DNA from: Verrucomicrobiota bacterium | GTDB taxonomy: Bacteria; Verrucomicrobiota; Verrucomicrobiia; Opitutales; Opitutaceae | Assembly: GCA_030832235.1 (NCBI GenBank) | Contig: JAURJO010000346.1 | Span: forward strand, 1 to 7,505 | DNA: 7,505 nt | Direction: 5' to 3' | In this document: positions 1 through 5,655 of the stretch, piece by piece | How positions within the stretch are numbered: the first letter of the stretch is position 1 | How the letters are laid out: the number at the start of each line of letters is the position of its first letter | The notes under the pieces: model-generated | Databases searched by the model: none | Told to the model about the DNA's origin: nothing | What the model saw: only the letters and a program-made list of their open reading frames with translations | Position numbers and translations under genes: made by a program

Positions 1-3000
1 GAGGGCTCGTAGCCGCGGGAATCGGCGGAGAGCGGCGGCTCAAGGTTGAACAGGTTGTTCACGCCGAAGCGCACGCTGGTGTCGTTCAGCCAGCGGTTGC
101 CGCCGGCGAAACGGTACGAGAGGTGCAGGTTGTAGCTCGTGGTCTGCTTCACGATGAAGCGGTACGAGTAGGCGCCGTTGTTGAAGACCGGCAGGATGTA
201 GCCCGGGTTACCCAGGGAGTCCCAAGTGGCCTTGGTGGTGGTCGCGTTCACGTCGGTGAAACGGCCGACGTAGTACATGCCGAGGCCCGCGCCCCAACGG
301 TCCTTGCGCCAGCTGAGGGTCGTAGCCCCGCGCCAGATGGGGGTCGCACCGCCCACGTTGGCGCTGTTGCCGTTGCGGTACTCGGTGCGCGCCGCGCCGG
401 CGGACGAGTAGGCGTGGAAGTCGTTCAGGTAGGTCCAGTTCGTGCCGAGATTGAACTGGCCGAGGGCGAACTTCGGGAAGCGGTAGTTCACGTCGAAGTC
501 GAACCCGTTGGTGAACTGTTCGGCCTTGTTGAAGTAGCTGGTGCGCAGGATATCGATCCCGCCCACCACCGCGCGCTGATTGCCCGGGGCGCGGGTCGCA
601 TTGTAGGCGGCGAAGAAGTCGCGGTCGGCCTGCGTCGGGGCGAGGCGAACCACGGAGGGATCGCCCTTGTAGTTCGCGGTGCCGCTGCCGAGGTCGATCT
701 GGCCGATGGTCTTGCCGGCCGCGAGTTCGGCCTGGGTGGCGGCGAGGAGCGCCGCGGTGTCGTCGGCGATACCGCCGCCCGAGGCGATGAGGCTCTTCTG
801 CCGGATCTCGTAGTAGTCCACCGAGACCGAAAGTCCCTTGATGCCGGGCACCTCAATGACGATGCCGGCCGACTTGCCCGTCGCGGCCTCAGGTCTCAGC
901 TGGCGGTTGCCCGAGGCGACGCTGCGGCGGTTGGAGGGCCCGTCGGTGATCAGGCCGGTGACGGCGCTGCGGTAGGTGTCCGTGCTGCCGGTGACGGTGC
1001 GGATCAGCGTGCCGGTGAAGAGCTGCGCGAGATTGGGCGCGTGGAAACCCTGGTTGTACGAGCCGCGCACCATGACCCAGGAGAGTGGCTTCCAGTTCAC
1101 GCCGTACTTCGGCTTCGTGGTGTCGCCGAAATCGGTGTAGCTCTCGTAGCGCGCCGACGCGCTGAGCTCGAGCGCCTGCACCAGGGGCAACCGGTTCTGG
1201 CGGCCGACGAGCGGCACGACGGTCTCGGCGTAGAGCGCGGCGACCTGCCGCCGGCCGTGGGTGTCGGAATTCGGCGAGAAGCCGAGAAAGTCGTTCGTGT
1301 TGGTGTCGAGTCCCGAGCCCGGCGGATTCAGGCCGGCGTACGGGGGGCGGTAGTCGCTGTAGCCCTCGAAGCGGTACTCGCCGCCGAAAGCACCGCCGAC
1401 CCGGTTGCCGCCCCAAAGCGTGAACAGATCGCCGCTCGCGCGGAAATCAGCGCTGAGCAGACGCGTGATGCCATTGCGGATGAAGCTGGAGCGGAAGGTC
1501 GACTGCACGCTCTCGGGGTTCACGTACGGGCCGGTGACGACCAGCTGGCCGTTCTGCACGGCGAAGGTGCGCGTGAACGGGTTGAAGGCCTTCGTCGGGT
1601 CGCTTTGGTTGATGGCGGCGACGAGCAGGCTCTTCCGGGTGGGCCCTTCCTCGTTCTCGATCACGCGGGCGACCGACCACAGGCCGGCGGCCTCCCAGGA
1701 CCAGGAGCCCGCGAGCTTGCCGCGCACGCCGGCCACGCCGCGGTAAACGGAGTTGTCGACATAGTCGGTGCGGGTCGCGAGGTCGGTGAGCCGCTTGTTG
1801 GTGATGGAGACGGCGGACGGCGTGCCGGTGAGGCGCGGGGTGCCGTCGGTGTTGGGCGCGCCGGTGGGCGACCAGAAGCGGTTGCCGAAGGGGTTCCACG
1901 GGTTGGTGACCGGCACAATGATGAAGCCGTCGGTGCTCTGCGTGATACCGTCGGGCTCGCGGTAGGTCACACCCTGAGACTGGTAAAGGGAGGCGTCGAC
2001 GAAGGCGGTGAGGCGATCGGACAGATCATACTCCGCCGAGGCGAAGACGTTCGTGCGGTTCACCTTCGGCTGGATGACACGGTGGGCATTGTTGTTCCAA
2101 TAGTAGTCGCGGGTCACGCCGGCGCGGGACGGCGTGGCCGTGCCGAAGACGGCGCCACCCGTGCCGTTGGGCTGGAGGACAAAGAGACCCGAAGTGGCGG
2201 CGAGCGTGGCGGGGACACCGGCGGGACGCGCCCCGGTGAAACCGGTGACGAAACCGTTCTGGTCGGTGGCGGTGACGGTGCCGAGGAGGTAGTTGCCGTA
2301 CTCGGTGGTGGCGGAGCGCGCGTTGAACGTGGTGGTTGTGGGCACGTTCCACGGCTCGGGCGCGAGATTCGTGTGGTCGGCATCAGCCGAGAAGGAGCGG
2401 TCGCGGGTGTAGATCGGCGCGCGGCGGTAGAAGTCGGCCGTGACCATCGCGCGGCCCTTGCCCTTGGCGAAGCCGAGCCCGTGGGTGAGCGTCGCACGGA
2501 ATTCCTGGCCATCGCTGTGATCCGTCTGCGCGTAGCGGAACGAAAGCTCGGTGCCGCGGAAATTCCGCTGCATGACGTAGTTCACGACGCCCGCAACGGC
2601 GTCGGTGCCATAGACGGAGGAGGCGCCGTCACGCAGCACCTCGACGCGCTCGAGGCCGCGGTTGGGCAGCTGGTTGATGTTGGTGGAGAGCGTGGGCACG
2701 CCGGCCTCGCTCTGGCTGATGCCGTGCGGCACCAGCCGGCGTCCGTTGAGCAGCACGAGTGTGTTGCTGGAGGCGATGCCGCGCAGCGAAACGCTGGCGT
2801 TGTCGCCGCGCGCGGTGGCGCCGAGGGTGGCGGTCTCATTGCCCGGCAGGCCGGTGACCTGCGGCATGGCGGTGATCAGGTCGGAAGGCTGGGAAGCGTC
2901 GCGCACCTCGATCGCTCCGGCATCGATCACGGTCACGGGCAGAACCTTTTCCACCTCCAGGCGCTTGATGTTGGAGCCGGTGACGGTGAAAGCCTCCAGC

Positions 3001-3116
3001 TTGACGGTCTCTTCGCCGGCGCGCGGCGGAGTGGGGGCGGTTTGGGCCCTGGCGAGCGGAGCCAGGGCGAGGGCCAGCGCCAGGTAGAGGCGACGGGTGA
3101 GTACAGTACGGTTCAT
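1..3116 (-). CDS. TonB-dependent outer-membrane receptor (3'-partial)
   Basis: Outer-membrane beta-barrel with an N-terminal plug, importing a ligand with energy from TonB-ExbBD; the substrate cannot be read from sequence. The window holds 1038 complete codons from an ATG at 3116-3114, and the C-terminal end lies off the left edge. Residues 1-24 form a Sec signal peptide with a leucine/alanine-rich core and a likely cleavage at LARA|Q. A TonB-box-like stretch (EAFTVTGS, about 41-48) leads into the plug (about 55-182), which carries the typical SVSLRGIASSNTLVLLNGRR (108-127) and VLRDGASSVYGTDAVAGVVN (160-179). The remainder is barrel with alternating aromatic strands, and the visible end, NNLFNLEPPLSADSRGYEP, is typical of the last strands, so perhaps 20-30 residues are missing. 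No Shine-Dalgarno is visible before the ATG; the signal peptide fixes the start. No SusD, FecR or sigma-factor gene adjoins it in the window, so assignment to glycans, siderophores or other ligands is open. Family call is firm. Confidence 0.95.
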   Translation of the reverse strand, partial: MNRTVLTRRLYLALALALAPLARAQTAPTPPRAGEETVKLEAFTVTGSNIKRLEVEKVLPVTVIDAGAIEVRDASQPSDLITAMPQVTGLPGNETATLGATARGDNASVSLRGIASSNTLVLLNGRRLVPHGISQSEAGVPTLSTNINQLPNRGLERVEVLRDGASSVYGTDAVAGVVNYVMQRNFRGTELSFRYAQTDHSDGQEFRATLTHGLGFAKGKGRAMVTADFYRRAPIYTRDRSFSADADHTNLAPEPWNVPTTTTFNARSATTEYGNYLLGTVTATDQNGFVTGFTGARPAGVPATLAATSGLFVLQPNGTGGAVFGTATPSRAGVTRDYYWNNNAHRVIQPKVNRTNVFASAEYDLSDRLTAFVDASLYQSQGVTYREPDGITQSTDGFIIVPVTNPWNPFGNRFWSPTGAPNTDGTPRLTGTPSAVSITNKRLTDLATRTDYVDNSVYRGVAGVRGKLAGSWSWEAAGLWSVARVIENEEGPTRKSLLVAAINQSDPTKAFNPFTRTFAVQNGQLVVTGPYVNPESVQSTFRSSFIRNGITRLLSADFRASGDLFTLWGGNRVGGAFGGEYRFEGYSDYRPPYAGLNPPGSGLDTNTNDFLGFSPNSDTHGRRQVAALYAETVVPLVGRQNRLPLVQALELSASARYESYTDFGDTTKPKYGVNWKPLSWVMVRGSYNQGFHAPNLAQLFTGTLIRTVTGSTDTYRSAVTGLITDGPSNRRSVASGNRQLRPEAATGKSAGIVIEVPGIKGLSVSVDYYEIRQKSLIASGGGIADDTAALLAATQAELAAGKTIGQIDLGSGTANYKGDPSVVRLAPTQADRDFFAAYNATRAPGNQRAVVGGIDILRTSYFNKAEQFTNGFDFDVNYRFPKFALGQFNLGTNWTYLNDFHAYSSAGAARTEYRNGNSANVGGATPIWRGATTLSWRKDRWGAGLGMYYVGRFTDVNATTTKATWDSLGNPGYILPVFNNGAYSYRFIVKQTTSYNLHLSYRFAGGNRWLNDTSVRFGVNNLFNLEPPLSADSRGYEP

Positions 3117-3153
3117 GGTTTGCAAAAGGATGAGGAGGACCAACGGACGGACG

Positions 3154-3173
3154 CACCGACGGTGGAGTCGGTG
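3154..3173 (-). promoter_or_regulatory. Hairpin in the leader of the receptor gene
   Basis: CACCGAC (3154-3160) and GTCGGTG (3167-3173) form a perfect 7-bp inverted repeat with a 6-nt loop. It lies 37 bp upstream of the receptor ATG, in the 138-bp gap after the CDF gene. No T-run follows on the minus strand, so it is not a classical intrinsic terminator. It could be a leader stem, the end of the CDF transcript, or chance in GC-rich DNA. Confidence 0.35.
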
Positions 3174-3198
3174 ACGCCACGCCCGGCAAGAGGCTGAC

Positions 3199-3207
3199 AT
3201 TTTACCA
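3199..3207 (-). promoter_or_regulatory. Possible extended -10 promoter of the receptor gene
   Basis: On the minus strand the sequence reads TGG followed by TAAAAT. This is a TGn extended -10 element with five of six matches to TATAAT, and it is an AT-rich spot in a GC-rich spacer. No good -35 box lies at 16-18 bp; TTGCGC is 21 bp away. It would place the transcript start near 3192 and give a leader of about 75 nt that contains the 3154-3173 hairpin. It also implies that the receptor gene can be transcribed separately from the upstream transporter gene. The call rests on consensus matching alone. Confidence 0.35.
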
Positions 3208-3254
3208 TGAGCCCCTTCGAACCCCGCGCAACCCGCCCCGTCGGGGACCGAGGT

Positions 3255-4160
3255 TCATTTCATCGGCTCCACGTGGACAGTAACGTCGCTAATCCGGTGC
3301 GCCGCCGAGGCGACCAGGGTATCCTTGACCGCGTGGGCGATGGCGTGGCCGGCGGTGACCGTGAGGTTACCGTCCACCCGTACCTGGATGTCGACGAGGT
3401 GCGTCAGGCCGCTCTTACGCATCCGCACTTTGTCGAGGGCTAGCACTCCGGGCACCGCGAGCGCCAGCGCCCTTACTTCCCGCTCGAAACCCGCCGGCAT
3501 GGCCGCATCCATCACATCACCCTGCGCTTTCAGCACCATGGTGGCGCCGTTGAAGGCGATCACCGCGCAGGCAAAAAGAGCCGCCCAATCATCGGCGACC
3601 TCCCAGCCGGGCCCGCCCCAGAGCGCGAGGACAATGCCGACAAACGCCGCCGCGGATGTCATGGCATCGGACCAATGGTGCAACGCCTCCACCCCAAGCG
3701 CGGTGCTGCCGGTGGCCTCGCCCGCGGTCCGCATGCGGCCCGAGAACCAAAGTTTCACCGCGACCACAAGTGCGAGCACGAGCAACGTCCACCAGGCGGG
3801 AGCCGCGTGCGGCGTGATGATCTCGCGCACGGCGTGGTAGCCCACGACGCCGGACATCAGGAAAACGAAGCCCGCCACGCCAAGCGCCGCCAGCGCCTCG
3901 GCCTTGCCGTGGCCGTAGGGATGGTCGGCGTCAGGCGGCCGTGCCGCGACCCGGAAGCCCGCCCACACCAGCAGCGAAGAGATAACGTCGAGCATGGACT
4001 CAGCGGCGTCGGCCACGAGCGCGTAGGTGTTGCCGAGCAAACCGCCGGCGAGTTTCACGCCGGCCAGCCCGAGGTTCAGCGCCACCCCGCGCAAGACCAG
4101 CCGCGCGGCGCCCTCCGTTTGGGCGCGCGGAGCGGAAACGGGCGAGGCGGGCGGAGGCAC
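3255..4160 (-). CDS. Cation diffusion facilitator (CDF) metal transporter
   Basis: Inner-membrane divalent metal/proton antiporter of the CDF family, which exports zinc, iron, manganese or similar ions; the metal here is not certain. With the GTG start chosen (4160-4158) the protein has 301 residues, normal for the family. Six hydrophobic segments are visible between about 22 and 208. The transport site is E54-xxx-D58 in helix 2 (VADAAESMLDV) with H161-xxx-D165 in helix 5 (HHWSDAMTS), and HPYGHGKAE (80-88) is the conserved loop after helix 2. Residues from about 222 form the cytoplasmic dimerisation domain, including KVRMRKSGLTHLVDIQVRVD and a VTVHVEP end. The frame is open up to an ATG at 4271-4269, but the extra 37 residues are arginine-rich, unlike the family, and would reach into the divergent ACT gene, so the internal GTG is preferred. 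There is no clear Shine-Dalgarno, so the exact start is uncertain. The gene lies upstream of the receptor gene on the same strand, 138 bp away. Confidence 0.9.
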   Translation of the reverse strand: MPPPASPVSAPRAQTEGAARLVLRGVALNLGLAGVKLAGGLLGNTYALVADAAESMLDVISSLLVWAGFRVAARPPDADHPYGHGKAEALAALGVAGFVFLMSGVVGYHAVREIITPHAAPAWWTLLVLALVVAVKLWFSGRMRTAGEATGSTALGVEALHHWSDAMTSAAAFVGIVLALWGGPGWEVADDWAALFACAVIAFNGATMVLKAQGDVMDAAMPAGFEREVRALALAVPGVLALDKVRMRKSGLTHLVDIQVRVDGNLTVTAGHAIAHAVKDTLVASAAHRISDVTVHVEPMK

Positions 4161-4196
4161 GGGAAGAACGTGCGGGCTCCGCAGGCGGCGATCAAA

Positions 4197-4226
4197 CCCG
4201 CGTTTGGCGGGATCCACCTCATCCCG
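4197..4226. promoter_or_regulatory. Overlapping inverted repeats between divergent CDF and ACT genes
   Basis: Two perfect inverted repeats share bases in the 110-bp divergent intergenic region. CCCGC (4197-4201) pairs with GCGGG (4207-4211), and CGGGAT (4208-4213) pairs with ATCCCG (4221-4226). Because 4208-4211 belongs to both, the two stems are mutually exclusive. The position suits a regulatory site shared by both promoters, but arms of 5-6 bp are expected by chance in such GC-rich DNA. No convincing promoter boxes were found nearby; TTGACC at 4236-4241 has no good -10 partner. Confidence 0.2.
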
Positions 4227-4270
4227 ACCGCGCCGTTGACCATGCCGGTCGCGCCCACCATCCTTCCCCA

Positions 4271-4726
4271 ATGTCCGCGCCGACCGCGATGTCAGCCCAG
4301 GATCCGGTGAAGCAGTTTTCCGTATTCGCGGAAAACCGCGTGGGGCGCTTGCACGACCTCACCGCGCTCTTCAAGCAGCACGACGTGCACCTGATGGCGC
4401 TGACGGTCCTCGACACCACCGACAGCGCGATCGTGCGCATGGTGGTCGACGACCCCGACAACGCGCGGGAGCTGATGGTGAACAATGATTTTCCCTACAC
4501 CGAGGGCGAGGTGCTGGCCGTCGAGATCACCGACGAGTCGCAGCTGACCGGCGTGCTGGCGGCGTTGTTCGAGGCCGAGATCAACGTCCACTACGTCTAC
4601 AGCTTCATCAAACGCCCGGAGGGCCGGAGCGCCCTGGCGATCAATGCCGAGGACACCGACGTGGCGGCGCAGTCGCTGGCGCGACGCGGCTTCCGCGTGC
4701 TCACGCAGGGCGAGATCTCGCGCTGA
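4271..4726 (+). CDS. Tandem ACT-domain protein
   Basis: Small cytoplasmic protein of 151 residues made almost entirely of two ACT domains, which commonly bind amino acids and regulate enzymes or transcription. The first domain spans about 15-82; it has the pattern FSVFAENRVGRLHDLTALF, then a hydrophobic strand and IVRMVVDD. The second spans about 82-148 (VLAVEITDESQLTGVLAALF, then NVHYVYSFI). No catalytic or DNA-binding domain is attached, so it resembles the free-standing tandem ACT proteins of the COG4747 type. Ligand and partner are unknown. Two in-frame starts are possible: ATG 4271 and ATG 4289 (MSAQDPVKQF). Neither has a clear Shine-Dalgarno, and the second would remove only six residues outside the fold. 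The gene is divergent from the CDF gene and convergent with the DUF3299-type gene, so it is probably monocistronic. Confidence 0.88.
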   Translation: MSAPTAMSAQDPVKQFSVFAENRVGRLHDLTALFKQHDVHLMALTVLDTTDSAIVRMVVDDPDNARELMVNNDFPYTEGEVLAVEITDESQLTGVLAALFEAEINVHYVYSFIKRPEGRSALAINAEDTDVAAQSLARRGFRVLTQGEISR

Positions 4727-4751
4727 CGCGCGGCGGGCGAAGGGCGTCAGC
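4722..4751. terminator. Inverted repeat spanning both convergent stop codons
   Basis: GCTGACGC (4722-4729) and GCGTCAGC (4744-4751) are exact reverse complements, giving an 8-bp stem with a 14-nt GC-rich loop. The left arm contains the TGA of the ACT gene (4724-4726), and the right arm contains the TGA of the minus-strand gene (4747-4749). The only non-coding space between the two genes is 20 bp. A hairpin could end transcription from both sides, but neither strand has a following T-run, so a classical intrinsic terminator is not shown. Confidence 0.4.
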
Positions 4752-5298
4752 CCTGGACCTCGCCCATCTTCTCGGCATCGAGCTCGTAGAGGCCGGTCAT
4801 GTAGCCGTTCTCGAACATGGCGCCGACCTTCATCTGTCCGTAGAAGGAGACAGGGATGTCCATCATGGGCGCGACGCCCTTCTTCATCTTCACAATCACC
4901 CACTCGTTCATGTTGGGCACGGTGCCGAAACAGCAGGCGAGCGTGTTGCGCATGAGGAGAAACTCGATGACGAGGCCTTTCTCCATTTTCACGGGTACCA
5001 TGTAGCCGGTCACGACGGCCTTCTTGCCGTTCCAACCCTTCACGATCGGCGGGATTTGTTCCTCGCCCGTCGGAGGCTTGGCGTTCGGGTCGGCGGCGGG
5101 GTCGAAGGGCGGAGGGGTGAACACGTAGGAGGCGAGCTGGTCGAAACCCAGCTTGAGGTAGCCGTTGTCGGCCGGCGGCTCCTTGGTCACGGGCGGCGCC
5201 GGATATGGGGCCGGGACGAGGGACGGATCGGGGGCGGGTTGCGCCAGCAGCGCCGCGGCCGTGACAATGAGGGAAACGAAAAGGGAACGCGCTCGCAT
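4747..5298 (-). CDS. Secreted DUF3299-type protein
   Basis: Protein of 183 residues with unknown biochemical role. The N-terminus (MRARSLFVSLIVTAAALLAQ) is a Sec signal peptide with a cleavage near residue 20. A proline-rich linker follows (about 21-80, with many PAP/PPP runs), so the mature protein is probably periplasmic or otherwise exported. The folded part, about 85-180, has GKKAVVTGYMVPVKMEKGLV (91-110), then LLMRNTLACCFGTVPNMNEW (114-133), and a beta-rich tail. The GYMVP and CCFG..P..NEW pattern matches my recollection of the DUF3299 family, with paired Cys122-Cys123 the most distinctive feature; a metal-site or redox role for them would be a guess. The ATG at 5298-5296 is chosen because it gives the intact signal peptide. 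TTGACG at 5335-5330 (minus) resembles a -35 box, but the -10 partner (TACGGT) is poor. The gene is convergent with the ACT gene. Confidence 0.72.
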   Translation of the reverse strand: MRARSLFVSLIVTAAALLAQPAPDPSLVPAPYPAPPVTKEPPADNGYLKLGFDQLASYVFTPPPFDPAADPNAKPPTGEEQIPPIVKGWNGKKAVVTGYMVPVKMEKGLVIEFLLMRNTLACCFGTVPNMNEWVIVKMKKGVAPMMDIPVSFYGQMKVGAMFENGYMTGLYELDAEKMGEVQG

Positions 5299-5592
5299 GA
5301 TGCTCGGACCGTAGGTGGCGGTGCCGGATCGTCAAAAGGGAATTGCCGCTGGAGTCTGCCGCGGCGCACGCGGGAATCATCCGGTGGTCCGAAGCTCACG
5401 GTAAAGTTCGCCGAGAAGTCCCGCGTTCCCTTCGAGTCGCCTTCACCCTGGCGTGACTTTTCCCCGCCCTGAACCGCCCGACCTCACCTGCTGGATGCAA
5501 GGAGTGGATCCGGCGAGATGAGCCGTGTTGCGGGCGTAGCTCGCAGGCGGATCGTCGCGATCTCGGCCGTCGTCGAGAGTGTTGAGGTTTGT

Positions 5593-5636
5593 ACCATTTT
5601 ACGACATATCGTAAATTGGTCTGGACCATTTTACGA
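5593..5636 (+). promoter_or_regulatory. Operator array: three alternating 12-bp half-sites, 16-bp period
   Basis: Three copies of a 12-bp element lie end to end, each separated by 4 bp. They are ACCATTTTACGA (5593-5604, direct), TCGTAAATTGGT (5609-5620, inverted, 11 of 12 matches) and ACCATTTTACGA (5625-5636, direct). The two outer copies are identical over 13 bases including the next C. The starts are at 5593, 5609 and 5625, an exact 16-bp period, so the middle copy forms a dyad with either neighbour and the outer copies lie 32 bp apart, about three helical turns. The array ends 19 bp before the ATPase ATG and may overlap a weak promoter (TTGTAC at 5589-5594, 17-bp spacer, TAAATT at 5612-5617). 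The arrangement suits cooperative binding of a dimeric repressor or activator controlling the ATPase gene. The regulator is not identifiable here. Confidence 0.7.
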
Positions 5637-5642
5637 CTTAAC

Positions 5643-5647
5643 GGAGG
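5643..5647 (+). promoter_or_regulatory. Ribosome binding site of the ATPase gene
   Basis: GGAGG lies 8 nt before the ATG at 5656 and is the clearest Shine-Dalgarno in the window. It decides the start in favour of 5656 over the upstream in-frame ATG at 5518, and it agrees with the family N-terminus (short helix, then Walker A near residue 30). Confidence 0.8.
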
Positions 5648-5655
5648 ATCGTCCC

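Larger units (their letters stand above)
5299..5655. other. Intergenic region upstream of two divergent genes
   Basis: This 357-bp stretch separates the divergent DUF3299-type and ATPase genes. The left and middle parts (5299-5580) are GC-rich. I see no convincing gene, RNA or repeat there beyond a 13-bp palindromic GATCG-TCG-CGATC at 5550-5562, which may be chance. The right part turns abruptly AT-rich and carries the half-site array (5593-5636) and the ribosome binding site of the ATPase. The ATPase frame is open back to an ATG at 5518, but those 46 codons run through the array and have no family resemblance, so the region is treated as non-coding. Confidence 0.7.

Noticed and set aside
123..3197. 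A 1024-codon open frame on the plus strand, antisense to the receptor gene
   Set aside because: Its translation is valine/glycine/arginine/alanine-rich with no recognisable domain. The minus strand encodes a full TonB-dependent receptor with signal peptide, plug and barrel. Long antisense frames are common opposite GC-rich genes.
4161..4271. N-terminal extension of the CDF gene to the ATG at 4271-4269
   Set aside because: The added 37 residues are arginine-rich and unlike CDF N-termini, and the gene would reach into the start of the divergent ACT gene. The GTG at 4160 gives a family-typical protein.
4292..5380. A 362-codon minus-strand frame across the ACT and DUF3299-type genes
   Set aside because: It is out of frame with both recognised proteins and composed of arginine/histidine-rich sequence with no domain.
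5530..5562. Possible tRNA-like fragment or attachment site in the intergenic region (GTAGCTCGC and a GATCG palindrome)
   Set aside because: No cloverleaf arms can be completed, there is no T-loop sequence, and no duplicated copy flanks the ATPase gene.
5518..5655. Upstream ATG start for the ATPase gene, adding 46 residues
   Set aside because: The extension reads through the half-site array and has no family similarity. A strong Shine-Dalgarno sits 8 nt before the ATG at 5656.
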